64,000 nt of DNA from Falsihalocynthiibacter arcticus (GTDB lineage Bacteria > Pseudomonadota > Alphaproteobacteria > Rhodobacterales > Rhodobacteraceae): contig NZ_CP014327.1 of NCBI RefSeq assembly GCF_000812665.2, positions 4,265,555-4,329,554 of the forward strand, read 5' to 3'. Positions 18,563 to 27,406 of the stretch are shown here, piece after piece. The notes under the pieces are model-generated. The model ran no database searches. It was not told the origin of the DNA and saw only the letters and a program-made list of their open reading frames with translations. The translations under genes and the position numbers were made by a program. Numbering within the stretch: the stretch's first letter is position 1; each line of letters opens with the position of its first letter.

Positions 18563-20512
18563 ATGAAATATTGCACCCCTTCCATCGCTCTTACATTTGC
18601 AGCAACGTTGTTTGGTTCCGGTTTCGCCGCCGCTCAGACCGTGATGGACGGAGGTGGGGCGCTCGATCCGGCGAAACTGGAAGGTCTCTTTCCGGCCCGC
18701 GCGTATTCCCCGTATGCGGGCCGCAATTTTCCGGATCGGCCCTTTTTCGGCGACACGCATCTTCACACGGAAATTTCGATGGATGCGGGGGCGGCTGGTG
18801 CACGCCTGAGTCCCGCTGACGCCTATCAATTTGCCAAAGGCAAGGAGTTGACCGCATCAAGTGGCCAACAAGCGCGGCTCTCCCGTCCGCTCGACTTCCT
18901 TGTTGTCGCCGACCATTCCGACAACATGGGCTTCTTTCCGAAACTCTTGGCAGGCGATCCGTCTATGCTGGCCGATCCGACAGGGAGAAAATGGTATAAT
19001 CTGATCCAGTCCGGCCAAGGCGCGGAAGCTGCGATGGATATCGTCACCCAATTTGCGGCGGGTACATTTCCGGATGCTCTGATGTTGGCACCCGATACAC
19101 CGGCTTATAAATCGACTTGGGAAGACATCATTGATGCGGCTGAAGAGGCCAATGATCCGGGGATATTTACTGCCTTTATCGGGTATGAGTGGACCTCGCT
19201 TGTTGCCCCGGGCAGCAATATGCACCGCAATATCATTTACCGCGACGGCGGCGATGTGGCGCGCCAAGTTTTGCCCTATACCACACAAGCGCCCTACGGC
19301 AGCAACAACCCGCGCGACCTCTGGGATTGGATGGAAAACTACGAGGCAAAAACTGGCGGCGACATTCTGGCCATCGCCCACAATGGCAACCTGTCCAACG
19401 GTATTATGTTTCCGGTGATCGAGTCATTTGACGGCAAGCCCGTTGATCTTGCCTATGCCCAGACCCGCGCCAAATGGGAGCCTCTTTACGAGAATACCCA
19501 AATGAAAGGCGACGGCGAGGCGCACCCCTTCCTCTCCCCCAATGATGAGTTTGCGAATTTCGAAACATGGGACAAGGGCAACCTGAACGTCAGTGCCGCC
19601 AAAACCCCCGAGATGCTGCAGTATGAATACTCCCGCGAAGCCCTGAAAAACGGGATTTTGCTCCAAGACAAACTCGGCGTGAACCCCTACAAATTTGGCG
19701 TGATCGGGTCGACGGATTCCCATACCGGCCTCGCAACTGCCTCTGAGGACAACTTTTTCGGCAAGGTTTCGAGCATGGAACCTTCCGCCGAACGCACATC
19801 GACCGTGTTCATGAAAACCGATATTGCCACCATCATGGAATGGGAAGTTGGCGCTGCGGGCCTTGCCAGCGTTTGGGCCACCGACAACACGCGAGAAGCG
19901 ATCTTTGACGCGATGGCGCGGCGCGAAACCTACGCGACAACAGGCACCCGTTTGACCATTCGCTTCTTTGGTGCGTGGGATTTTGCGGCCGCGGATGCTC
20001 TCAGCCGCACCCCCGCGCAAATCGGCTATACCAAAGGCGTGCCCATGGGAACTGACCTCGGCCCCCGCGCAGGTGACGGAGCCCCGACCTTCCTTGTGGC
20101 GGCTCTCAAAGATCCAATCGGCGCCAATCTGGATCGGGTTCAGATTGTCAAAGGCTGGGTCGACGCGACTGGCAAAACACAGGAGAAAGTGTTTGACGTT
20201 GTCTGGAGTGACGCAGAGACGCGCCAACCCGCAAGCGATGGCAAAGTGCCCGCCGTGGGCAGCACAGTGGACGTAAAAGCGGCAACCTTTACCAACGACA
20301 TCGGCGCGCCTGAGCTTATCACAGTCTGGACCGATCCAGAGTTTGATCCGGCATTGCGGGCCTTCTATTACGCGCGGGTTCTCGAAATACCGACACCCCG
20401 CTGGCCCGCCTATGATGCCGTATTTTATGATCTGGCCTTGGCCGAAGATGTGCGCGTCGAACTCCAAGAGCGCGGATACACCTCCCCCATCTGGTATGAA
20501 CCGCAAGGCTAG
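18563..20512 (+). CDS. Second exported DUF3604 protein, PHP-like
   Basis: 649 residues, with a Sec leader ending near FAAAQT. Metal-type motifs match the 783-residue paralogue: GDTHLHTE (His66, His68), VADHSDN (Asp117, His118), YEWTS (Glu209), IAHNGN (His273), EAHP (His321) and STDSHTGL (Asp385, His387). It also shares AYQFAKG near the N-terminus, the [10 protein letters not shown] box and GANLDRVQIVKGW in the C-terminal half. It follows the two HupE-like genes in the same direction. Two diverged DUF3604 proteins in one island suggest different substrates in one pathway, or successive steps. Confidence 0.87.
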   Translation: MKYCTPSIALTFAATLFGSGFAAAQTVMDGGGALDPAKLEGLFPARAYSPYAGRNFPDRPFFGDTHLHTEISMDAGAAGARLSPADAYQFAKGKELTASSGQQARLSRPLDFLVVADHSDNMGFFPKLLAGDPSMLADPTGRKWYNLIQSGQGAEAAMDIVTQFAAGTFPDALMLAPDTPAYKSTWEDIIDAAEEANDPGIFTAFIGYEWTSLVAPGSNMHRNIIYRDGGDVARQVLPYTTQAPYGSNNPRDLWDWMENYEAKTGGDILAIAHNGNLSNGIMFPVIESFDGKPVDLAYAQTRAKWEPLYENTQMKGDGEAHPFLSPNDEFANFETWDKGNLNVSAAKTPEMLQYEYSREALKNGILLQDKLGVNPYKFGVIGSTDSHTGLATASEDNFFGKVSSMEPSAERTSTVFMKTDIATIMEWEVGAAGLASVWATDNTREAIFDAMARRETYATTGTRLTIRFFGAWDFAAADALSRTPAQIGYTKGVPMGTDLGPRAGDGAPTFLVAALKDPIGANLDRVQIVKGWVDATGKTQEKVFDVVWSDAETRQPASDGKVPAVGSTVDVKAATFTNDIGAPELITVWTDPEFDPALRAFYYARVLEIPTPRWPAYDAVFYDLALAEDVRVELQERGYTSPIWYEPQG

Positions 20513-20568
20513 GAGCGAAAAGGCAGACAACTGGAAGCTGGCGGTACAGACCTTTTATAACGGGTCTC

Positions 20569-20774
20569 TGTACCCTTCTCCAGCCTCCGTTGCGAGCGAA
20601 GATGGTTCAACGACGGTCAACTTCTCTCCAGAATTGCCCGAGGCTGTTGAACGCGGAAACGGGGTTTAGACTGACCCTAAAAAGGTTGGTTGAATAGGCT
20701 AAGTTGAGCTCAAAAACTGTGCTGCCCCCCCCTTTGTCAACGAGGGTGGGCCAGCGCTCTAGATTGCAACAGTC
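20569..20774 (+). pseudogene. Degenerate duplicate of the DUF1214 3' end and its hairpin
   Basis: This stretch encodes YPSPASVASEDGSTTVNFSP and VERGN, matching the last part of the DUF1254/DUF1214 gene at about 16846-16968. It then skips about 70 bp, rejoins at GGTTGAATAGG, and continues past the stop to match the downstream hairpin GGGTGGGCCAGCGCTCT of 17095-17111. It has an early TAG and no gene body upstream. It is the remnant of a second DUF1254 gene, or of a tandem duplication that spanned 16.8-20.6 kb and lost most of one copy. Confidence 0.85.
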
Positions 20775-20788
20775 TTATAACTCTGGGC

Positions 20789-21808
20789 CTATGTTTCCCT
20801 GTGGGTTCTGTTGTGACGATATTCACTTGGACTCACGCCCGTCATCCGACGAAACGCTCGCGAGAAGTGCTGAGGGTTTTCGTAGCCAGACATCATTGCG
20901 ACATCACGGACCTTTGTTGTGCTGTCGGATAACATTGTGCGCGCAACTTCGAAGCGCGCTTCCTGAACCAAATCGCCGTAACTTGTGCCACACAACATCA
21001 AACGTCGTTGCAGTGTGCGCGTGCTCATTCCAGCCAACTCCGCGGTCGACACAAGATCCGAACGCCCGTCCGAGGGATATGGTTGAATCATATTCCGCAA
21101 TGCACTTTTGAAGGCCCAGCTTTCTTCACAATTCAAAGCAAGAGGTTCCTCTCCCCGAACCGCATCTTTCGACGCCATTTCAGTGCACGATTGCGAAAGA
21201 AGCTGTGCCTCTATGAGCACCGACGTATTTGGCTGCCCCGTAAGAACTATGGTGTTCGGAAAAGCTGCTTGGGCGCTTTCAGGAACCTGAAAGCCAGCAA
21301 CGAAAGTAATCTCCGGCGGAGACCAGCCCTCCGATGCAATACTTTGAACGACAGCGATAACAGCACGAAGGTTTAGCCACTGTGCCAGACAGGCATAGGG
21401 ATGCTGATCTAGGCTCAAATTCTCGATAATCAGGCGTACGTTATCTCCTTCGCGGCTCATGCGAGGGGTGACTGAGTTGTCTTCAAGCGCATGCAAACGA
21501 AAAAACCGTTCAATCCGAGCAAGCCCTGTTGGCGCATCAAGTACGGCCGCAAGCATGGCGCCATCTAGGCTATCAAGAGTCAACCCCTCTGAAGCGAGAA
21601 AGCCGAGTTCCATTGGCGCAAGGTCATACCCCGTGCGCGCAATCCATTCTAAAGCAAGGGGAAGGCTGATAAAGGCATCTGGTTGTTCCTCTATGAGCCT
21701 AGGAAGTCGAGAACTCGACAATTGGCGCTCAACAGGAATACCCACGTCGCGAAAGATATCGATATATATTTGGAGGTATGCCGCCCGAGTAATGAGGGGT
21801 TGTTTCAT
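20789..21808 (-). CDS. AraC-family transcriptional regulator
   Basis: 339 residues. The N-terminal ligand-sensing part is of the arabinose-binding-like type found in OruR/ArgR-like AraC proteins. The C-terminal AraC DNA-binding domain covers about residues 230-335, with LAGMSTRTLQRRLMLCGTSY in the first helix-turn-helix and VAMMSGYENPQHFSRAFRRM in the second. It lies between the DUF3604 block and the sulfatase block, divergent from the sulfatase gene across a 348-bp gap. It is the likely controller of one or both blocks. The inducer cannot be read from the sequence. Confidence 0.9.
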   Translation of the reverse strand: MKQPLITRAAYLQIYIDIFRDVGIPVERQLSSSRLPRLIEEQPDAFISLPLALEWIARTGYDLAPMELGFLASEGLTLDSLDGAMLAAVLDAPTGLARIERFFRLHALEDNSVTPRMSREGDNVRLIIENLSLDQHPYACLAQWLNLRAVIAVVQSIASEGWSPPEITFVAGFQVPESAQAAFPNTIVLTGQPNTSVLIEAQLLSQSCTEMASKDAVRGEEPLALNCEESWAFKSALRNMIQPYPSDGRSDLVSTAELAGMSTRTLQRRLMLCGTSYGDLVQEARFEVARTMLSDSTTKVRDVAMMSGYENPQHFSRAFRRMTGVSPSEYRHNRTHRET

Positions 21809-22156
21809 GTTCGTACCATCAGCTTTTCTCTGGGCGGTATATTAAACTTCGCGGTATAATTGACGCAATTCAGGTGGCGAAGCAATTGTCTTTCTACGGC
21901 TCTCCGTTTTCCAGTTGATGAAAACCCGCGATAATTCCACGAATTTCACGTCCAAATGTACAGCTTTATACTTTGGCGCGTAATGGTCTTTACTTCGTTC
22001 AATCACGCAGTAGTTCCTTCAAACGGAAAGACATACGAAAATTCAAGTAGGATGAAGGCTTTCCAAACCAGAAATAGGTGCCTCCTAAACTATACATCCA
22101 ACAAATGGCCCTGCGGGATAACGGGCTGGTGATTGCAAAAATACTTTCGGAGATTG
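21809..22156. other. Divergent intergenic region, AraC regulator / sulfatase
   Basis: About 348 bp without a supportable gene. It must carry the promoters of the AraC-family gene and the sulfatase gene. A ribosome site CGGAG lies at 22148-22152. I see no convincing long inverted repeat or RNA element in it. Confidence 0.5.
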
Positions 22157-23662
22157 ATGAAGATGGACCTTAAATCCAAGCTCTTACACGCTGTTCTCGG
22201 AGCGTTTTTCGCTGCCGCTAGTCCAGTTTTCGCGCAGGAGACCCCCAACGTGGTCTTCATTCTCGCCGATAACGTCGGATTTGGCGACATGGGGCCATAT
22301 GGTGGCGGTGAGTTGCGTGGCATGCCCACCCCCATCACGGATCAGCTTGCTCGCGAGGGGTTAACGCTCACCCAGTTTCTCGTCGAGCCATCTTGTACTC
22401 CGTCACGCGCAGCTTTGATGACAGGCCAATATTCAATCCGCAACGGCCTCTCGCTGTTCATTATTCCGGGTACGCCCAATACCCTCCCCAAGACTGCGTT
22501 TACAATGGGGCAACTCTTCAAGGATGCGGGATACTCCACGGCAATTTATGGCAAATGGCACCTTGGGATCGACGCGCAAAGCCTCCCCTCCGCGCATGGG
22601 TTCGACACGTTCTATGGCATTCCTCCGAATACATCTTGGGATTCTGCGGCAACCGTGCCGGGCGTCATGTTAAGCCACAGTGCTGGGGACGTTCCCGAGA
22701 AGGACCTCATCGATAAGGGGCCTTGGATCATGGAGCAAAAGGCTGGCGGCGAATTGAAAAAGGTGAAGCCTTTTACACTCGAGGAACGCGCCAAAATTGA
22801 CGTCGATCTGACCCAGAAATCCGTCGCTTTTATCAAAGAACAGGCCGCCGCCAAAAAACCGTTCTTTCTTTACCTCCCGTTTTCGATGGGCCATTCGCCC
22901 AACCTCCCTTCTAAGGACTTCGCGGGGAAATCTCGGATCGGTGAATACGGTGACAAGATCATGGAGGGCGACCATCATGTCGGCCAAGTGTTTGATGCTC
23001 TGAAGGAGGCGGGTGTCGACGACAATACAATTGTCGTATTTGCCTCGGACAATGGCCCAACAGGTCTTGAATTCAGCAATTGGAGCGCACTTGGCGCACC
23101 CGACATGGGAAGTTCTGGCCCGTTCCGAGGGAGGCTTGGCGCGGGAACTGAAGGGTCCATCCGAACGTTTGCCTTCATTCGCTGGCCCGGCCATGTGAAG
23201 CCGAACACGGATTCTTATGCGATGTTCTCGATCATGGACTTCCTGCCGACGTTTGCCGCTATTCTTGGCAAAGAACTCCCGAAAGATCGTCCTATCGACG
23301 GTGTCGATCAGACCAAGGTTCTAACAGGGGAAAGTGAAGCCGGCGCGCGTGAAACCTTGCTGAGCTTTATCGGCGCGGATCTTGTTGCGGCGCGGTGGAA
23401 ACAATGGCGGATTTATTTCAAAGACGAGGTTCGGACAGGGAGCGGCCACCTTCAGTTGGGAGGAGCAGACACCGGTTTTATAGACCGCGCATATCCTTCG
23501 GTCTATAATATCGAAATGGACCCACATGAAGACGTCAATGTTGGCGGAAATTTCATTTGGGCTATGGAACCGGCGCTGAAGGCCGTTATGGAATACGAAG
23601 CGACGTTAAAGGACCACCCAAACCCCAAGCCCGCCAACGTGACGAATTTTGGTGGGAATTAG
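22157..23662 (+). CDS. Exported Cys-type sulfatase
   Basis: About 501 residues from the ATG chosen at 22157 (CGGAG 4 bp upstream). Another ATG is at 22163, and a TTG extension to 22133 is less likely. A Sec leader ends near VFAQE. The alkaline-phosphatase-like fold shows the N-terminal metal box ILADNVGFGDMG and the maturation motif CTPSRAALMTG with the Cys (about residue 80) that becomes formylglycine. KWHLG and FASDNGP follow. The first metal box has DN where most sulfatases have DD. Substrate unknown. A paralogue lies at 24757 and a channel-like protein between them. Confidence 0.9.
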   Translation: MKMDLKSKLLHAVLGAFFAAASPVFAQETPNVVFILADNVGFGDMGPYGGGELRGMPTPITDQLAREGLTLTQFLVEPSCTPSRAALMTGQYSIRNGLSLFIIPGTPNTLPKTAFTMGQLFKDAGYSTAIYGKWHLGIDAQSLPSAHGFDTFYGIPPNTSWDSAATVPGVMLSHSAGDVPEKDLIDKGPWIMEQKAGGELKKVKPFTLEERAKIDVDLTQKSVAFIKEQAAAKKPFFLYLPFSMGHSPNLPSKDFAGKSRIGEYGDKIMEGDHHVGQVFDALKEAGVDDNTIVVFASDNGPTGLEFSNWSALGAPDMGSSGPFRGRLGAGTEGSIRTFAFIRWPGHVKPNTDSYAMFSIMDFLPTFAAILGKELPKDRPIDGVDQTKVLTGESEAGARETLLSFIGADLVAARWKQWRIYFKDEVRTGSGHLQLGGADTGFIDRAYPSVYNIEMDPHEDVNVGGNFIWAMEPALKAVMEYEATLKDHPNPKPANVTNFGGN

Positions 23663-23690
23663 GGAAATGGAAATACAGAAGGATACTGCA

Positions 23691-24655
23691 ATGACTCACA
23701 AAACACGCCGAACCTCTTTTCTAGCGACGTTGTTTCTTGCAGGCGGGCTTGCCTTGCCGGCAAGTGCCGACGAGGGGGGCGTCGCGTTTTGGTTTTCGGG
23801 GCAATACGGGAGCTTTGCTGCTGTACCCGCGACACCTGGCTGGTCTGTGCCAATTCAAGGGTATCGTTATGGCGGTGGCGCTTCTGGGTCCAAACAATTG
23901 AAGCGCGGTAATACGGCAACGGCAAATCTCAATTCTACCGTACCGTTACTTATGGCGCAGCCAACCTATGCGCCGGAAACCAAACTCTGGGGTGGTCAAC
24001 TAGCCATTGGCTTAGGGTTCGGTTGGGGCAACAACACGACCGACGCCGGCCTTGCGGTCACCGGTATCACCACCGAGCTGGATCGCAGCGATTCCGTGAC
24101 GGGCTTTACCGATCTCTACCCCATCGTCAGCCTGGCTTGGAACGAGGGTAATAACAACTGGATGACCTATATCACCGGCGACATCCCCACGGGCGATTAC
24201 GATTCAAGCCGCCTTGCGAATATCGGCATTGGCCACGGCGCGGTCGATGTGGGTGGGGGTATACCTATTTTGACGCAGCAAAGGGCATCGAGTTTTCCTC
24301 TGTCGTGGGCGTCACCTACAACCTTGAAAACAGCGACACGGGGTATCGGAACGGGATCGACGCACACTTAGATTGGTCCGCGTCACGGTTCCTGAATGAA
24401 AACTGGCAAGTCGGTCTTGTGGGGTACGTTTATGGGCAGTTGACGGGCGACTCAGGCCCCTCAGTTCGCGACGACGGGTTAAAATCCAGCGTCGCTGCCA
24501 TTGGACCGCAAATCGGCTACTCCTTTACCGTTAACGGACAGGCGGCCTATGCGAACTTGCGCGGGTACAAGGAATTCGCTGCGGAAAACCGCGTTGAGGG
24601 CACTGCAGTGTTCGCAACACTTTCAATCCCCCTTGGGCGCAAAGCGTCGAAGTAA
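23691..24655 (+). CDS. Outer-membrane SphA/phenol-transporter-like protein, with a one-base frameshift
   Basis: The product has a Sec leader (to ALPASADE) and alternating hydrophobic beta-strand segments (GGQLAIGLGFGWGNN, DSVTGFTDLYPIVSLAWNEG), as in the MetA-pathway/SphA group of outer-membrane proteins associated with aromatic-compound uptake. As written, the frame is lost at the five-G run 24255-24259. One extra G joins DVGGG to YTYFDAAKGIEFSSVVG and runs to 24655, giving about 321 residues ending FATLSIPLGRKASK. It lies between the two sulfatase genes, so it may pass their substrate or product. That role is an inference. Confidence 0.78.
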
Positions 24656-24756
24656 ACCAAGCAGGGATCGCGGCCATATTCTAGGTCGCATCTGCAAAAC
24701 CGTTTCCCTAGCAATGCTTTGATTGTTGATGGAAGCAACACAAAAGAGGAAGATAC

Positions 24757-26265
24757 ATGAGACGAAACGCAGCACTTAAAACACTAGGCTGTGCATTGGT
24801 CGGTACGACAATGCTCGCTGCCCCGCCGGTGTTCGCCGAAGAAAAGAAACCCAACGTCGTATTCATCCTCGTCGACAACGTCGGTTATGGCGATTTCAGT
24901 GTTTATGGCGGCACGACGGCAACGCCACGTATTGATGAGCTTGCCAGCGAAGGCATCCGCTTTACCAACTACAATGTCGAAGTTCAGTGCACGCCATCGC
25001 GTTCGGCAATCATGACGGGCCGTCATCCTGTCCGCTCCGGCACCTATTCCGTGCTACCGCCCCCCGGTGGCCAAGACGGCATGGTGCCTTGGGAATACAC
25101 AATCGCGGAATTGCTCTCGGATTCCGATTATGCCACCGCGCTTTACGGCAAATGGCATCTGGGCAACGTACAAGGTCGCTTGCCCAACGATCAGGGTTTT
25201 GACGAGTGGTGGGGCATCCCCAATAGTTGGGATCAGTCCGGCTTTACCAGCTATCCGATGTACGACTTGATGGCGAAAGAAATCCTCGCCAAAGAGGGGA
25301 AGACGGAATTGCTCAACGTCCCGCCACATGTCCTAGAAGGCAAGAAGGGCGAGGAATCCAAGCCCGCGATGGATTTGGATATGAAGGTGCGTCCAGTTAT
25401 CGACGCCGACTACCTCATTCCGAAAACGGTTGCGTTTATCAAGAAACAAGCGGCGGAAGACAAGCCTTTCTTCGTCTATCTTGGCTACTCCGAGATGCAC
25501 CCCCCGATCCAGTGTAATCCGGCCTTCGTCGGCACGTCTCCCGAGCGCGGTGGGATGTATTCCGACTGTATCGCCGAGATGGACTATCGTGTCGGTCAGG
25601 TGCTTGATGGCATCAAAGAAGCTGGCGTCGAAGACAACACCATCGTTGTTCTAAGCAGTGACAACGCCACGGGTGGTCTTTCTGGCGGCGCTGGCGCGAA
25701 TGGCGGCTCAAACGGTCCATTCCGCGGCGATTTCTTCTACACACCTTTCGAAGGCAGCATGCGCGTACCCGCAATTGTGCGCTGGCCTGGTAAATTCGCC
25801 AAAGGTCAGGTGACCGACCAAATGTTTGCCGCAGTTGACTGGATGCCAACTCTGGCCTCCCTCGTTGGTGCGTCGAAACTGGTCCCCACGGATCGCCCCA
25901 TCGATGGCAAGGACATTTCTGAATTCTTGCTCGGCAAAAGCAAAACCACTGGCCGCGAGGACTATATGTTCTTTGGGACAGATGGCGAGTTGATGTCTGT
26001 AAAATGGCGCAACTACAAAATGATCCAACGCATGACCGCAGGGCCAGCATTGGAAGCCATCGATCAGGCCTACATCGTGCCACAACTGCCGTTGTTCTTT
26101 GACCTGTCCAGTGACCCACATGAGGATTTCAACTTGTGGACCACGACACTGACCATGGCTTGGCTTTTTGACCCGATGCTCACAGCTGTAGGGAAATACG
26201 AAGAGAGCGTGAAAAAGTACCCGAACATTCCGGCGGGTGTGAAAGACTTTAAAGGGTATAATTAG
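24757..26265 (+). CDS. Exported Cys-type sulfatase, second copy
   Basis: 502 residues. A Sec leader ends near PVFAEE. Landmarks are ILVDNVGYGDFS (Asp40-Asn41), CTPSRSAIMTGRHPVRSG with Cys78 as the formylglycine precursor, KWHLGN, YLGYSEMHPP and LSSDNATGG. As in the first sulfatase, the metal box is DN instead of DD. The two share the order of motifs but are clearly diverged, so they may cut different sulfate esters. A strong terminator follows at 26276. Maturation needs a formylglycine-generating enzyme, and the neighbouring one is broken. Confidence 0.9.
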   Translation: MRRNAALKTLGCALVGTTMLAAPPVFAEEKKPNVVFILVDNVGYGDFSVYGGTTATPRIDELASEGIRFTNYNVEVQCTPSRSAIMTGRHPVRSGTYSVLPPPGGQDGMVPWEYTIAELLSDSDYATALYGKWHLGNVQGRLPNDQGFDEWWGIPNSWDQSGFTSYPMYDLMAKEILAKEGKTELLNVPPHVLEGKKGEESKPAMDLDMKVRPVIDADYLIPKTVAFIKKQAAEDKPFFVYLGYSEMHPPIQCNPAFVGTSPERGGMYSDCIAEMDYRVGQVLDGIKEAGVEDNTIVVLSSDNATGGLSGGAGANGGSNGPFRGDFFYTPFEGSMRVPAIVRWPGKFAKGQVTDQMFAAVDWMPTLASLVGASKLVPTDRPIDGKDISEFLLGKSKTTGREDYMFFGTDGELMSVKWRNYKMIQRMTAGPALEAIDQAYIVPQLPLFFDLSSDPHEDFNLWTTTLTMAWLFDPMLTAVGKYEESVKKYPNIPAGVKDFKGYN

Positions 26266-26275
26266 TAAGCGAGTA

Positions 26276-26306
26276 AGCCCCCGCCCTGCTTTTCTGGGCG
26301 GGGGCT
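26276..26306 (+). terminator. Strong hairpin terminator after the sulfatase block
   Basis: AGCCCCCGCCC (26276-26286) pairs perfectly with GGGCGGGGGCT (26296-26306) around a 9-base loop. It begins 11 bp after the sulfatase stop and is followed by a T-rich stretch (TCAATTTCGCTTTTG). It fits an intrinsic terminator and can also serve the minus strand. Confidence 0.85.
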
Positions 26307-26408
26307 CAATTTCGCTTTTGTGGTAGTTAGACCTTGCTCACGCTGGATAGCGCCCGCCCAGCGGCAATTCATTTCCCGCGTTTCACTATATCTGGGATCA
26401 CGCTGCGG

Positions 26409-26893
26409 TCAGCGCAAGATTTCTAAGGCCTCCGGCGGCGCATCATAAACAACCCTAAACCCCGTATGAGAACTCGAACTGTCCGGTGTATTCGACGTTC
26501 TTGCAGCTATTCTATTCTAAAACAATAACTTATATGGCACATAAACGAGCCGCCTTTTATCAGTCTATTCCCTTTGGCCGCAGCATTTGGATCACGCGCG
26601 GTACGTTTTAGCGAGCGCACCCGAAATGCTGCGGCATTCCACTCCCAAACATTGCCGACCATATTGTAAAGCCCCACATTGTTTGGCTCAAAACTGATTG
26701 CAGGGGCCGTTCCGATATATCCGTCTCCTGTGGTATTTTTATGGGGGAAATTCCCTTGCCAAATATTACAGGGGAAAAAATCGGTATCATTTGGCAATTC
26801 GCCGCCCCATGGTAACCGCACATCCTCAAGACCGCCTCGCGCCGCATGTTCCCATTCCGCTTCAGTCGGCCCCCCCCCCCAGTTGGCATACAC
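26409..26893 (-). pseudogene. Formylglycine-generating enzyme, C-terminal remnant
   Basis: The frame encodes the sulfatase-modifying-factor domain: YANW, PTEAEWEHAARGG, NNVGLYNMVGNVWEWN, and GGSFMCHISYCFR carrying both cysteines that are catalytic in this family. After this the frame stops. One extra base near 26508-26523 restores AARTSNTPDSSSSHTGFRVV and an end at 26409. The N-terminal part of the domain is missing and the 5' end abuts an 11-C run (26870-26880). It would have activated the adjacent Cys-type sulfatases. As it stands it should not make an active enzyme. Confidence 0.8.
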
Positions 26894-27406
26894 TATCCTC
26901 TGTTGATTTTGTCACGGCTTAGTTCCGGTTCCTTTCTAGCAATATTTTACGCTCTGTATAACTTCTCCAGAGGTCACATCATTAACATACAGAATACCCC
27001 GGATGTCCAAATACGCGCACCCCTACAGATGAATAGATCATTAGGTAATATGCGTAGAAAATTCGTTATATTTTACAAGACGATAAGATCTGGCAGCTAA
27101 AGACAAAATCTAACTCTCTCACTTCGCGTGAATACATAATGAACAAAAAAAGACGACTTCAGCGGTCGGACACTGCTACAACCAGCGCGTGAACCCATTT
27201 AACGCCAGCTTGGCGGAAAAGTTGATCGTTCACATAGACCGGATTAGTAGAAACCCAACAAACTTCTCAGCCACAAAGGGGACGCCGATCTGCTGGCGAA
27301 TCTGGCCGAATGGCCGGGCTTTTACTACTTTGCCAGACCACATAGTGCCCCAACGGGGAAGTCTTACGAAGCCCTCAGAGAAAGGCTCTGAAAGTCAATT
27401 TTCTTT
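26894..27406. other. 513-bp stretch without a supportable gene
   Basis: Low-complexity, AT-richer sequence between the broken formylglycine-generating-enzyme fragment and the broken XRE gene. A 104-codon plus-strand frame at 27189-27500 shows no family resemblance and overlaps the XRE remnant on the other strand, so I do not call it. The stretch looks like decayed island DNA. Confidence 0.4.

Noticed and set aside
19424..20530. Long minus-strand open frame (368 codons) over the second DUF3604 gene
   Set aside because: It is fully antisense to a well-supported gene and its translation is Gly/Arg/Cys-rich without any motif.
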